Shown here piece after piece: positions 34,006 through 41,981 of a stretch of 64,000 nucleotides of DNA. The stretch covers positions 124,001-188,000 of the forward strand of contig JAEYAW010000028.1 of NCBI GenBank assembly GCA_023404675.1, in the 5' to 3' direction. Origin of the DNA: Pseudomonadota bacterium. GTDB taxonomy: Bacteria > Pseudomonadota > Alphaproteobacteria > Rhizobiales > Xanthobacteraceae. The first letter of the stretch is position 1; every line of letters starts with the position of its first letter. The notes below the pieces were generated by a model. That model worked only from the letters and a program-made list of their open reading frames with translations. It did no database searches and was not told the origin of the DNA. Made by a program: the position numbers and the translations under genes.

Positions 34006-34434
34006 CTATTCCCGCCCGTCCAGCCACTTGCTCATGACGGTGCGCGGTGCGACCTCGAAGCCCAGATGCTCGTAGAAGCCGACGACTCTGGTGTTGGTCT
34101 CGCGCACCAAGAGCTGGACCTTGACGACGCCCCTGTCCCGCAGCCACGCCTCGCCGGCCTCGACCATCTGCCGCCCGATCCCGTGTCCCTGCGCATCGGG
34201 CGCGGCCGCGACGTAATAAAGCCAGCCGCGATGGCCGTCGTGTCCGACCATCACGCTGCCGGCAATGGTACCATCCGCATCGACACCGGCCAGCACGTCC
34301 GAACATGGACCTGCCTTGGCGAAGCGGAAATCGGCGGCGGGATCGTTGTAGCTCACGACCAGATTGCAGGCCCGCCACAGGTTAACCAATGCGGATTCGT
34401 CACCGGCATCCGCGCTTTTGATGGTCAGCCGCAT
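34006..34434 (-). CDS. GNAT family N-acetyltransferase, YpeA-like
   Basis: 142 residues. The acetyl-CoA loop is QGHGIGRQMVE (motif A), preceded by GWLYYVAAAPD. The N-terminal block NLVVSYNDPAADFRFAKAGP and the segment MVGHDGHRGWLYY are those of E. coli YpeA-type enzymes, which are close to RimI. The acceptor is unknown. It lies 55 bases downstream of tRNA-Ala on the same strand, so read-through from the tRNA promoter is possible. Confidence 0.87.
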   Translation of the reverse strand: MRLTIKSADAGDESALVNLWRACNLVVSYNDPAADFRFAKAGPCSDVLAGVDADGTIAGSVMVGHDGHRGWLYYVAAAPDAQGHGIGRQMVEAGEAWLRDRGVVKVQLLVRETNTRVVGFYEHLGFEVAPRTVMSKWLDGRE

Positions 34435-34489
34435 CTTGATGCTTAAGTTTTCGGGGAAGGGTTCGAACCACCGGCTCCGGAGGGGAACC

Positions 34490-34565
34490 TGGTGGAGCCG
34501 AGGGGAATCGAACCCCTGACCTCCTCATTGCGAACGAGGCGCTCTCCCAGCTGAGCTACGGCCCC
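34490..34565 (-). tRNA. tRNA-Ala (anticodon CGC)
   Basis: 76 bases with encoded CCA. Read on the minus strand: acceptor GGGGCCG pairs with CGGCTCC and includes G3-U70, the alanine identity pair. The D-stem is GCTC/GAGC, and the anticodon stem CCTCG/TGAGG closes with a G-U pair. The anticodon loop is TTCGCAA, giving anticodon CGC for codon GCG. The T-arm is AGGGG-TTCGATT-CCCCT. All stems pair. GCG is a frequent alanine codon in the surrounding genes. Bases 34459-34489 beside the 3' end partly resemble the T-arm and acceptor sequence, but no second tRNA can be folded there. Confidence 0.97.
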
Positions 34566-34763
34566 TGACCGGATGCGGCGGTCATCCCGCCAAGTCAGGC
34601 GCGCCATTTACATGGTCCGGTCCGGCCAAGTCAAGAACGGCTCAAGTCAGGAACAGCCGGATTTATCGCGCTTTCGCGGGAAGCCGCCAGGAACCTCCCT
34701 TGTTCGCAAGCGCCCGAACCGATAGTTTGCGCGCGTCCCTTCCTCGCGACACAGCCGGAGCCC

Positions 34764-35054
34764 ATGCGCGCGATCCTCGACATCATCCTGGTCGTTCTCG
34801 ATCTCTATGTCTGGCTGCTGATCGCCTCGGCGATCCTGTCCTGGCTGATCGCCTTCAACGTCGTGAACACCCGCAACCAGTTCGTCTCGGCGATCGCCGA
34901 TTTCCTCTATCGGATCACCGAGCCGGTGCTGCGGCCGATCCGTTCGATCCTGCCCAATCTCGGCGGCCTCGACATCTCGCCGGTGATTCTGATCCTGATC
35001 ATCATGTTCATCCAGCGGGTGATCGCGTACTACATCTACCCGAACGTCATCTGA
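34764..35054 (+). CDS. YggT family membrane protein
   Basis: 96 residues, two YggT repeats with membrane segments at about 5-30 and 70-92 (LDLYVWLLIASAILSWLIAF; LDISPVILILIIMFIQRVI). The motif EPVLRPIRSILPNLGGLDISP is the family hallmark. A GGAG sits before the ATG. YggT proteins are linked to osmotic protection or cell division in other bacteria. It is followed 50 bases later by a DUF167 gene, the same order as the yggT-yggU pair in E. coli, which supports both calls. Confidence 0.92.
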   Translation: MRAILDIILVVLDLYVWLLIASAILSWLIAFNVVNTRNQFVSAIADFLYRITEPVLRPIRSILPNLGGLDISPVILILIIMFIQRVIAYYIYPNVI

Positions 35055-35104
35055 GACCTGTCATCTGAGGCTTGGCCTTCCGCATTCGATCGTCTGACAG
35101 ATAA

Positions 35105-35440
35105 ATGCCGCCTGTTTCGCCCGCCGGCCCGTGGCGCTATTCCGCAAGCGGCCTCAGCGTTGCGGTCCGCGTCACGCCGCGCGGCGGACGCGACGGGATC
35201 GACGGCATCGACACCATGTCAGACGGGCGCAGCGTGCTGAAAGTGCGGGTCAAGGCCATCGCCGATGGCGGCGAGGCCAACCGCGCGGTGATTCGCCTGC
35301 TGGCCAAAACCGCGGGAGTGACCCAGAGCGACGTCAGCGTGCTGTCGGGCGCGACCTCCCGGCTCAAGCAGATCGCCATCGCAGGCGATCCGCAGCGGAT
35401 CGCGGCAGAACTCGAGAAAGCGGCCCGAAAAGACGCGTGA
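35105..35440 (+). CDS. DUF167 (YggU) family protein
   Basis: 111 residues. The DUF167 core is LSVAVRVTPRGGRDGI, LKVRVKAIADGGEANRAVIRLLAKTAGV and VSVLSGATSRLKQIAI. The fold is a small alpha/beta unit; no function is established. It follows yggT in the order conserved across many proteobacteria and precedes folD by 91 bases. A few Pro-rich residues (MPPVSPAGPWRY) precede the core, so the start may be correct as annotated at 35105. Confidence 0.92.
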   Translation: MPPVSPAGPWRYSASGLSVAVRVTPRGGRDGIDGIDTMSDGRSVLKVRVKAIADGGEANRAVIRLLAKTAGVTQSDVSVLSGATSRLKQIAIAGDPQRIAAELEKAARKDA

Positions 35441-35531
35441 CACCTTTCTTGCGAAGAACCGATCATTCGCGATAGGAAAAACATCAGGCGGCCGATGCGT
35501 GCCGCCAACCGGCAATACGGACGAGGCTTCC

Positions 35532-36416
35532 ATGACGGCGCAGATCATCGACGGAAAGCAGATCGCAGCGGACCTGCGCGAGCGGGTGGCGGGCGAGGTG
35601 GCGCGGCTCAAGCGCGACCATAACCTGACGCCGGGCCTCGCGGTCGTGCTGGTCGGCAACGATCCCGCCAGCGAGGTTTATGTGCGCAGCAAGCACCGTC
35701 AGACCGAGGCGGCGGGCATGGCCTCGTTCGAGCACAAGCTGCCGGCCGACGTCGCGCAGGCGGACCTGCTGGCGCTGGTTGCGAAGCTGAACGCGGACCC
35801 GGCCGTGCACGGCATCCTCGTGCAGTTGCCGCTGCCCAAGGGGCTCGATTCCAATGCGGTGATCGCGGCGATCGATCCAGCCAAGGACGTGGACGGCCTC
35901 AATCCGGTCAATGCCGGGCGGCTTGCCAGCGGCTTTCCTGCGCTGTCGCCCTGCACGCCGCTGGGCTGCATCATCCTCGCCAAAACGGTACATCCCTCGC
36001 TCGAAGGGCTCAACGCGCTGGTGATCGGCCGCTCCAATCTGGTCGGCCGGCCGCTGGTGCAGCTGCTGCTGAACGAGAACGCCACCGTCACCATCGCCCA
36101 TTCGCGCTCGCGCGACCTGCCGGGCCTGTGCCGGCAGGCGGACCTCGTGCTGGCCGCCGTCGGCCGGCCGGAGATCGTGAAGGGCGACTGGATCAAGCCC
36201 GGCGCGACCGTGATCGACGTCGGCATCAACCGCACGCCGGGCGAAAACGGCAAGGACCGGCTGACCGGCGACGTCGCCTATCAGGAGGCGCTCGCGGTGG
36301 CCGGCGCCATCACGCCGGTTCCGGGCGGCGTCGGCCAGATGACGGTCGCCTGCCTGCTGGTCAACACCGTGCGGGCGGCCTGCGGCATCGCAAAACTGCC
36401 GCCGCCGGCGGTGTGA
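35532..36416 (+). CDS. folD: Methylenetetrahydrofolate dehydrogenase/methenyltetrahydrofolate cyclohydrolase
   Basis: A bifunctional enzyme interconverting 5,10-methylene-, 5,10-methenyl- and 10-formyl-tetrahydrofolate with NADP. 294 residues from the ATG at 35532, preceded by GAGG; the 11 upstream codons are not part of the family. Motifs are VGNDPASEVYVRSKHR (catalytic Tyr and Lys56), GILVQLPLPKGLD, PCTPLGCIILAKT, IGRSNLVGRPLVQLLLNENATV (dinucleotide binding) and TPVPGGVGQMTVACLL. It is preceded by the yggT/DUF167 pair and followed by a family C repeat. Confidence 0.96.
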   Translation: MTAQIIDGKQIAADLRERVAGEVARLKRDHNLTPGLAVVLVGNDPASEVYVRSKHRQTEAAGMASFEHKLPADVAQADLLALVAKLNADPAVHGILVQLPLPKGLDSNAVIAAIDPAKDVDGLNPVNAGRLASGFPALSPCTPLGCIILAKTVHPSLEGLNALVIGRSNLVGRPLVQLLLNENATVTIAHSRSRDLPGLCRQADLVLAAVGRPEIVKGDWIKPGATVIDVGINRTPGENGKDRLTGDVAYQEALAVAGAITPVPGGVGQMTVACLLVNTVRAACGIAKLPPPAV

Positions 36417-36440
36417 ACGCGCCAATCATATCTCGGGACG

Positions 36441-36527
36441 CTGCCTTCACCTTCTCCCGCCGGGGAGAGAGCCTGTCCTCGCGCCCGACCCTTGGGTCGG
36501 ACCACCAAAGCGATCCGGGTGAGGGGG
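36441..36527. repeat. Family C repeat, second copy
   Basis: Contains CACCTTCTCCCGCCGGGGAGAGAG and CGATCCGGGTGAGGGGG, the same elements as 6308-6425 but only one side of the palindrome. An inner hairpin CGACCC-tt-GGGTCG (36486-36499) is also present. It lies between the convergent ends of folD and the LysR gene. Confidence 0.55.
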
Positions 36528-36553
36528 AATCCTGATCGCGAGGCCTGATCCCT

Positions 36554-37480
36554 TCACGCCAGCAGTTTCTCGCGCAGCAGCCCTTCCAGCCAGTCGGCAA
36601 AGATCTGCAGGCGCCGCGACAGATGCCGCCGGTGCGGATAGAGCAGCGTCATCGGCATCGGCTCGGCCTGATGGTGCGGCATCACCTCCACCAGTTCGCC
36701 CGCCGCCAGATGATGCCGCACATCGTAGGCCGGAATCTGGATCAGCCCGAGCCCCGCGAGACAGCAGGCGATATAGGACTCGGCGCTGTTGACGGTGACG
36801 CGCCCCCGCATCGCCCTCGCCCGCGTCTCGCCCTCCGCAATCCATTCCCAGTCCTCGACGCGCCCGGTGGACGGCGAGGCGTAGTTCACCGCCAGATGGC
36901 CGTCGAGATCGCCGGGCGTTCGCGGCGTGCCGTAGCGCAGCAGATAATCCGGGCTCGCGACATTGATCAGCCGCAGCCGGCCGATCGGGCGGGCGATAAG
37001 ACCCGAATCGGCGAGGGGACCGACGCGCAGCACGCAGTCCAGACTGTCCTCGACCAGATTGACCGCGCGGTCCGTCACCCCGAGATCGACATCGATCTGC
37101 GGATGCGCGTCCAGAAATGCCGGCAGCGCCGGCGCGATGATGAGGCGGCCGATCCGGCCGGGCACGTCGATCCGCAGCCGGCCCGACGGTTCCGCTCCGG
37201 GCGTCCGGAACAGCCCCTCGGTTTCTTCGACATCCGCGATGAGGCGCAGACAGCGCTCGTAGAACGCCACGCCGTCCTGGGTCGGCGCGACGTTGCGTGT
37301 CGTCCGATGCAGCAGCCGCGTCCCGACCCGGGCCTCAAGCTCGGCAATGGCCACCGAGACCGACGAACGGGGCAGACCCGCCAGCGCGGCGGCCCGCGTG
37401 AAGCTCGCGCAATCCACCACACGGATGAACACCCGGAACAGGTCGATGCGATCCAATGCCTGCCACCCGCGATTGATCAT
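36554..37480 (-). CDS. LysR family transcriptional regulator
   Basis: 308 residues from the ATG at 37480; a TTG four codons earlier is less likely. The winged helix-turn-helix at about 10-65 reads LFRVFIRVVDCASFTRAAAL, then AGLPRSSVSVAIAELEARVGTRLLHRTTR. The effector domain follows with GRLRIDVPGRIGRLIIAPAL and SYIACCLAGLGLIQIPAYDV, close to the DmlR/PgrR type. It is divergent from the SDR at 37602, and an inverted repeat lies between them, so it probably controls that gene. The effector is unknown. Confidence 0.9.
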   Translation of the reverse strand: MINRGWQALDRIDLFRVFIRVVDCASFTRAAALAGLPRSSVSVAIAELEARVGTRLLHRTTRNVAPTQDGVAFYERCLRLIADVEETEGLFRTPGAEPSGRLRIDVPGRIGRLIIAPALPAFLDAHPQIDVDLGVTDRAVNLVEDSLDCVLRVGPLADSGLIARPIGRLRLINVASPDYLLRYGTPRTPGDLDGHLAVNYASPSTGRVEDWEWIAEGETRARAMRGRVTVNSAESYIACCLAGLGLIQIPAYDVRHHLAAGELVEVMPHHQAEPMPMTLLYPHRRHLSRRLQIFADWLEGLLREKLLA

Positions 37481-37513
37481 AAATCCCGACAAGTGATGTC
37501 AGATTGGCAGGCT

Positions 37514-37537
37514 TTATCTCGAAATTCTAGACGATAA
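37514..37537. promoter_or_regulatory. Candidate LysR operator in the LysR/SDR divergent region
   Basis: Half-sites TTATC and GATAA are inverted around 14 bases (TCGAAATTCTAGAC), in an AT-rich patch 34 bases from the regulator start. LysR sites are usually T-N11-A, so the 14-base spacing is slightly long. The position between divergent genes is the usual one for an autoregulating activator. Confidence 0.45.
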
Positions 37538-37601
37538 CATCATGCGGACCATGGGGCGTGCGAACGGGCGCGCGCCCTGCAACCGGAAGGAAGCTGCCCC
37601 C

Positions 37602-38375
37602 ATGACCGATCACAGCATCAAGGGAAAGACCGCCATTATCGCGGGCGGAGCGAAGAATCTCGGCGGCCTCATCGCCCGCGACCTCGCCGCGCACGGCGCG
37701 AAGGCCGTCGCGATCCACTACAACAGTGCGGCGAGCAAGGCCGACGCCGACGCCACCGTCGCGGCGGTGAAGGCGGCCGGGGCCCATGCCGTGGCCCTGC
37801 AGGGCGACCTCACCACCGCCGGCGCCGTGGAGAAGCTGTTCGCGGACGCCATCGCTGCGCTCGGCAAGCCGGACATCGCCATCAACACCGTCGGCAAGGT
37901 GCTGAAGAAGCCGATGCTGGAGATCAGCGAGGCCGAATACGACGAGATGAGCGCGGTGAACGCCAAGACCGCGTTCTTCTTCCTGAAAGAGGCCGGCAGG
38001 CACCTCAACGACAATGGCAAGATCTGTACGCTGGTGACCTCGCTGCTGGGAGCCTACACGCCGTTCTATGCGAGCTATGCCGGCACCAAGGCCCCCGTGG
38101 AGCACTTCACGCGCGCCGCCTCGAAGGAATTCGGCGAGCGCGGCATCTCGGTGACCGCGATCGGACCGGGCCCGATGGACACGCCGTTCTTCTATCCGGC
38201 CGAGGGCGCGGATGCGGTCGCCTATCACAAGACCGCGGCGGCTCTGTCCAAGTTCTCGAAGACGGGCCTCACCGACATCGAGGATATCGTGCCGTGGATC
38301 CGGCTGCTGGTGTCAGAGGGCTGGTGGATGACCGGCCAGACCATTCTGGTGAATGGCGGTTACACCACGAAGTGA
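37602..38375 (+). CDS. Short-chain dehydrogenase/reductase
   Basis: 257 residues, an NAD(P)-dependent Rossmann fold oxidoreductase. Cofactor loop GGAKNLGGLIARDL (15-28); the charged residues after it (HYNSAASKADAD) suggest NADP preference. NTVG replaces the usual NNAG (95-98). The catalytic set is Ser147 (TLVTSLLGAYTPF), Tyr159 and Lys163 (YASYAGTKA). The C-terminal block WWMTGQTILVNGGYTT is typical. GGAAGGA lies ten bases upstream of the ATG. It is divergent from the LysR gene, its likely regulator, and ends in a strong terminator. Confidence 0.9.
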   Translation: MTDHSIKGKTAIIAGGAKNLGGLIARDLAAHGAKAVAIHYNSAASKADADATVAAVKAAGAHAVALQGDLTTAGAVEKLFADAIAALGKPDIAINTVGKVLKKPMLEISEAEYDEMSAVNAKTAFFFLKEAGRHLNDNGKICTLVTSLLGAYTPFYASYAGTKAPVEHFTRAASKEFGERGISVTAIGPGPMDTPFFYPAEGADAVAYHKTAAALSKFSKTGLTDIEDIVPWIRLLVSEGWWMTGQTILVNGGYTTK

Positions 38376-38393
38376 GATTATCGCCCCGCAACG

Positions 38394-38425
38394 AAGCCCC
38401 GGCCTGTCGGCAGGCCGGGGCTTTT
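38394..38425 (+). terminator. Rho-independent terminator after the SDR
   Basis: A perfect 13-pair stem (AAGCCCCGGCCTG with CAGGCCGGGGCTT) around loop TCGG, followed by four T residues. It lies 18 bases after the stop codon and ahead of the small membrane protein, so that gene and the Kef gene need their own promoter. Confidence 0.93.
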
Positions 38426-38442
38426 CACGTATGGAGGGATGC

Positions 38443-38709
38443 ATGCATACGGCGCGCGTAATCGCCGGTGGACTTGTCCTGCTCGGTCTCTTTACCCTCG
38501 CCCGCCAGTGGTGCGATGGAACTGCCGGCGCGCTCATCGGAATCGGCCTGTTCATTCCCGTCTGGTTCGCCCTCGCGCTGGCAAATATGTGGGTGGGTGT
38601 GACACGCGCCGGGTATACTGTCGCGCAGGAGTTTCCCGTTCTCGTCGCTGTCTTCGCCGGCCCGGCGGGGGTGGCTGCGATTCTTGCCTGGCAGTTTGTG
38701 AAAGGTTGA
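38443..38709 (+). CDS. 88-residue three-span membrane protein coupled to a Kef-type antiporter
   Basis: Start at 38443 is set by a GGAGGG site five bases upstream; an earlier ATG (38431) overlaps that site. Three hydrophobic segments are predicted: about 4-20 (ARVIAGGLVLLGLFTLA), 28-50 (GALIGIGLFIPVWFALALANMWV) and 64-85. A polar loop VGVTRAGYTVAQE lies between the second and third. The stop is three bases before the start of the Kef-like gene, so translation is likely coupled. I do not recognise the family. The context suggests an accessory subunit or assembly factor of the antiporter, in place of the soluble KefF/KefG proteins of E. coli; this is inference. Confidence 0.75.
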   Translation: MHTARVIAGGLVLLGLFTLARQWCDGTAGALIGIGLFIPVWFALALANMWVGVTRAGYTVAQEFPVLVAVFAGPAGVAAILAWQFVKG

Positions 38710-38712
38710 TCG

Positions 38713-40479
38713 ATGGCCGCCGACGCCGCTTCCCACGCCGCAACCCACGGCTTCAGCCTTGTGCCCGTCGTGGTGCTGCTCGGCGCAGCGGTGGTGATGG
38801 TGCCGCTGTTCAAGCGGCTCGGCCTCGGCTCGGTGCTCGGCTATCTCGCGGGCGGCCTGATCGTCGGCCCGTTCGGGCTGGGACTGTTCTCCGATCCGCA
38901 ATCCATCCTGCACGTCGCCGAGCTGGGCGTCGTGCTGTTCCTGTTCATCATCGGGCTTGAAATGCAGCCCTCGCGGCTGTGGGCGATGCGTGGCGAGATT
39001 TTCGGTCTCGGCCTCGCGCAGGTCGTGATCTGCATCGCGCTTCTCACCTGCGTCGGTCTCGCGCTCGGCTATCCCGTTTCCGTGAGTTTCGTGTCCGGCA
39101 CCGGCTTCGTGCTGACGTCCACCGCCATCGTGATGCAGATGCTGGAGGAGCGGCGCGAACTGCAGTCGCCCAAGGGCCGGCGCATCGTCGCGATCCTGCT
39201 GCTGGAAGACCTCGCCATCGTGCCGCTGCTGGCGCTGGTCGCGTTCCTCGCGCCGGGCGCGGAGACAGTGACGCTGACCGAGCGGCTGACCGGCGTCGGT
39301 GTCGGCCTCGCCTCCATCGCGGCGCTGATCGTCGCGGGCCTCTATCTGCTTGATCCGCTGTTCCAGCTGCTCGGCAAGGCGCGGGCGCGCGAGGTGATGA
39401 CGGCGGCCGCGCTGCTGGTCGTGCTCGGCGCGGCGCTGGCGATGCAACTCGGCGGCCTGTCGATGGCGATGGGCGCGTTTCTCGCAGGCGTGCTGCTGTC
39501 CGAATCCTCGTTCCGGCATCAGCTTGAGGCAGATGTGGAGCCGTTCCGCGGCATCCTGCTCGGCCTGTTCTTCCTCAGCGTCGGCATGGCGCTGGATCTT
39601 AACGTCATCGCCGCCAACTGGCGGCTGATCGCCGTCGCAGTGGTCGCTTACATGGCGCTCAAGACGCTCGGCATCTACGCGGTGGCGCGGTTCTTCGGCG
39701 CGGGCAACCGCGAGGCCATCGAGCGTGCCGTGCTGATGGCACAGGGCGGCGAGTTCGCCTTCGTGCTGTATGCCGCCGCGACCTCGGTCAACATCATCGA
39801 CGGCGAGGCCAATGCGATCCTCACCGCGACCATTATCGTGTCGATGGCGCTGACCCCGCTCGCCATCATCCTGCATGACCGGCTGCCGAAACCCGCGGAG
39901 TCGCTGCATGATGTCGACGTCGCTGAAGGCCTCTCCGCCAGCGTGCTGCTGATCGGCTTCGGCCGTTTCGGCCAGATCGTCAGCCAGCCGCTGCTGGCGC
40001 ATGGCTGCTCGATCTCGATCATCGACACCAACCCCGACTTCATCCGCGACGGCCGCGACTTCGGCTTCAAGGTCTATTACGGCGACGGCACGCGCCTCGA
40101 CATCCTGCATGCCGCTGGCGCGCACAATGCGCGCGCCGTGGTCGTCGCGGTCAACGACGCGGAAATGTGCGTCAAGATCGTCGAACTGCTGAAGGCCGAG
40201 TTTCCGCTGGTCCCGGTGCTGGCGCGCGCGCTCGACCGCGAACATGCGGTCAAACTGATCAAGGCCGGCGCGGACTTCCAGATCCGCGAGACACTGGAAT
40301 CGGCATTCCGGCTGAGCGAGGAAGCCCTCGCGCTGATGGGCGTCGGCGAGGAGGAACGCGCGACCATCATGGCCGATGCCCGCCGCCGCGACATCGAGCG
40401 CCTCGCCCTTGAGGTGACCGGTGGCTTTTACGCCGGCCGCGGCCTCATCATCGGCAACGCACCGCGCAAGGAGGCGTAA
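38713..40479 (+). CDS. CPA2 family cation:proton antiporter with RCK_N domain (KefB/KefC type)
   Basis: 588 residues. About 12 membrane helices occupy residues 14-385 with family blocks LGYLAGGLIVGPFGLGLF, ELGVVLFLFIIGLEMQP, FVLTSTAIVMQMLEE, EDLAIVPLLALVAF and AQGGEFAFVLYAA. The soluble part begins near 410 with the RCK nucleotide-binding motif LLIGFGRFGQIVSQPLL and YYGDGTRLDILHAAGA. In E. coli such proteins export potassium when glutathione adducts bind the RCK domain. Glutathione gating is not provable here. The gene has no neighbouring KefF/KefG oxidoreductase; instead a small membrane protein precedes it by three bases. Confidence 0.9.
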   Translation: MAADAASHAATHGFSLVPVVVLLGAAVVMVPLFKRLGLGSVLGYLAGGLIVGPFGLGLFSDPQSILHVAELGVVLFLFIIGLEMQPSRLWAMRGEIFGLGLAQVVICIALLTCVGLALGYPVSVSFVSGTGFVLTSTAIVMQMLEERRELQSPKGRRIVAILLLEDLAIVPLLALVAFLAPGAETVTLTERLTGVGVGLASIAALIVAGLYLLDPLFQLLGKARAREVMTAAALLVVLGAALAMQLGGLSMAMGAFLAGVLLSESSFRHQLEADVEPFRGILLGLFFLSVGMALDLNVIAANWRLIAVAVVAYMALKTLGIYAVARFFGAGNREAIERAVLMAQGGEFAFVLYAAATSVNIIDGEANAILTATIIVSMALTPLAIILHDRLPKPAESLHDVDVAEGLSASVLLIGFGRFGQIVSQPLLAHGCSISIIDTNPDFIRDGRDFGFKVYYGDGTRLDILHAAGAHNARAVVVAVNDAEMCVKIVELLKAEFPLVPVLARALDREHAVKLIKAGADFQIRETLESAFRLSEEALALMGVGEEERATIMADARRRDIERLALEVTGGFYAGRGLIIGNAPRKEA

Positions 40480-40540
40480 GGCCGCGCTTCACTTCGGGCA
40501 TTCGTGGCCCGGATGAGCGAACGCAATCCGGGATTCTTCA

Positions 40541-40582
40541 GCCCCGCGCGTCGCTGCGCGCGATGGCGCCTCAGGGTGACGG
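40541..40582. repeat. Partial copy of palindromic repeat family A
   Basis: Only the right half, GGCGCCTCAGGGTGACGG, is clear, preceded by a GC-rich stem (GCGCGTCGCTGCGCGCG). It lies between the convergent ends of the Kef-like gene and pcaG and may help stop transcription both ways. Confidence 0.5.
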
Positions 40583-40596
40583 ATCCAACGTCGACT

Positions 40597-41178
40597 TTAC
40601 ACGTCGAAAAAGACGGTTTCCCTGTCGCCCTGCATATGCACGTCGAAACGATACGTGCCGTCATCAAGGCGGCGTGCGATCAGCGTGTCGCGGCGATCTT
40701 CCGGCACGAGCGCCAGCACCGGATCATCCGCATTGGCGGCCTCGTCCTCGAAATAGATACGCGTGTAGAGGTGCAGCAGAATGCCGCGCGCATAGATCGC
40801 GAGCAGGATATGCGGAGCCTGCGGCTTGCCGTCCGGATCAGGCACGCTGCCGGGCTTGATCGTCTCGAAGACGAATGTGCCCGTGGCATCGGCTCCGCAG
40901 CGGCCAAAGCCCTTGAACGAGGCGTTCTGCTGGCCGCGCGTATCCTGCGGATCGGCGAAGCGTCCCTGCGCATCGGCCTGCCAGATCTCCATCATCGCGT
41001 CGGGCATCGGATTGCCCGCTCCGTCGAACACCTTCCCCGCGATGCGGATGCGCTCGCCGCTGACATCCGGCGTCACCAGATTGTTCGAGAACGGATCGTT
41101 CCACGCATACTGCGTGCCCGGCGTCAGGCCATAGGCGAAATAGGGGCCGACGGTTTGCGAGGGTGTCAATCCGATCAC
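40597..41178 (-). CDS. pcaG: Protocatechuate 3,4-dioxygenase alpha subunit
   Basis: 193 residues. The alpha subunit packs with PcaH to form the iron enzyme that opens protocatechuate to 3-carboxy-cis,cis-muconate. It starts at a GTG one base after the pcaH stop. Family blocks are TPSQTVGPYFAYGLTP, RIAGKVFDGAGNPMPDAMMEIWQAD, QAPHILLAIYARGILLHLYTRIYFEDE and the C-terminal RFDVHMQGDRETVFFDV. As expected for an alpha subunit, the iron-binding Tyr and His pairs of the beta subunit are missing. It forms one translational unit with pcaH. Confidence 0.94.
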   Translation of the reverse strand: MIGLTPSQTVGPYFAYGLTPGTQYAWNDPFSNNLVTPDVSGERIRIAGKVFDGAGNPMPDAMMEIWQADAQGRFADPQDTRGQQNASFKGFGRCGADATGTFVFETIKPGSVPDPDGKPQAPHILLAIYARGILLHLYTRIYFEDEAANADDPVLALVPEDRRDTLIARRLDDGTYRFDVHMQGDRETVFFDV

Positions 41179-41179
41179 G

Positions 41180-41878
41180 TCACGACTCCATGGGCGTGGC
41201 GTTGCGGCCGCGCAGCACGATGTTGAAGCGGAAGCACAGCGCCCAGTCGGGCTGGGTGTTTTCGAGATCGAAGCTCGACACCATGCGCATCCGCGCGGCT
41301 TCGTCCGGCACCGAATTGAAGATCGGATCGAATGGAAACAGCGGATCGCCGGGGAAATACATCTGCGTCACCAGACGCGACAGGAACGAGTGTCCGAACA
41401 CCGAGAAGTGGATATGCGCCGGCCGCCAGGCATTGGGGTGGTTGCCCCACGGATACGCGCCGGGGCGGATGGTGACGAAACGGTAGTAGCCCGCGGCATC
41501 CGTCTGCGCGCGGCCCGCGCCCGTGAAATTCGGATCGAGCGGCGCGGGATGCTGATCGACCACATGCACGTAGCGGCCGCAGGAATTGGCCTGCCACAGT
41601 TCCACCAGTGCACTGGGCACGCCGCGCCCGTCCTCGTCCAGCACATGGCCGTGCACGATGATGCGCTCGCCGATCGGCTCGCCCGCGTGCTGGATGGTGA
41701 GGTCGTGATCGTTCGGCCGCACCGTTTCGTGGCCGTAGACCGGCCCCGTGAGTTCGGACAGGGTATGCCGCATCGGGATCAGCGGCCGCGTGGGCGACCG
41801 CAGTCCGGTTGACTTGTAGCCGGGGGAGAGGCGTGGGGGATGCGCCGCCAGACTCGACAGCGGATACAGAAGCGTCAT
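41180..41878 (-). CDS. pcaH: Protocatechuate 3,4-dioxygenase beta subunit
   Basis: 232 residues. The catalytic subunit of the ring-cleaving dioxygenase. Nonhaem iron ligands are all present: Tyr103 (NSCGRYVHVVD), Tyr142 (RPGAYPWG), and His155 and His157 (RPAHIHFSVFG). The N-terminal PcaH-type region (GLRSPTRPLIPMRHTLSE) and the C-terminal RFNIVLRGR match the family. A strong AGGGAGG ribosome site lies eight bases upstream. A LysR-type operator candidate is 53 bases before the start. It is followed directly by pcaG and lies 103 bases after pcaF on the same strand. Confidence 0.95.
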   Translation of the reverse strand: MTLLYPLSSLAAHPPRLSPGYKSTGLRSPTRPLIPMRHTLSELTGPVYGHETVRPNDHDLTIQHAGEPIGERIIVHGHVLDEDGRGVPSALVELWQANSCGRYVHVVDQHPAPLDPNFTGAGRAQTDAAGYYRFVTIRPGAYPWGNHPNAWRPAHIHFSVFGHSFLSRLVTQMYFPGDPLFPFDPIFNSVPDEAARMRMVSSFDLENTQPDWALCFRFNIVLRGRNATPMES

Positions 41879-41930
41879 CTCACCAACCTCCCTGTGCCGA
41901 ACCGGACCGGCCTTCCCTGGAACGATTTTA

Positions 41931-41945
41931 GTTATAGAAGATAAC
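41931..41945. promoter_or_regulatory. Candidate LysR-type (PcaQ-like) operator upstream of pcaHG
   Basis: GTTAT and ATAAC are inverted around five bases; the core TTATAGAAGATAA fits the LysR T-N11-A pattern exactly (41932-41944). In Rhizobiales, PcaQ, a LysR protein, activates pca genes through such sites. The GATAACC half resembles the PcaQ ATAACC half-site. No regulator gene is adjacent to pcaHG here, so the factor must be encoded elsewhere. Confidence 0.5.
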
Positions 41946-41981
41946 CATCATCCGGGGAAAGCGGGTGATGGGGCCTGAGCG

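Noticed and set aside
34459..34489. Second tRNA or attachment-site copy next to tRNA-Ala
   Set aside because: The bases partly resemble a T-arm and acceptor end but no cloverleaf forms, and no integrase or direct repeat of the tRNA 3' end is present; the two Xer genes are housekeeping and unlinked.
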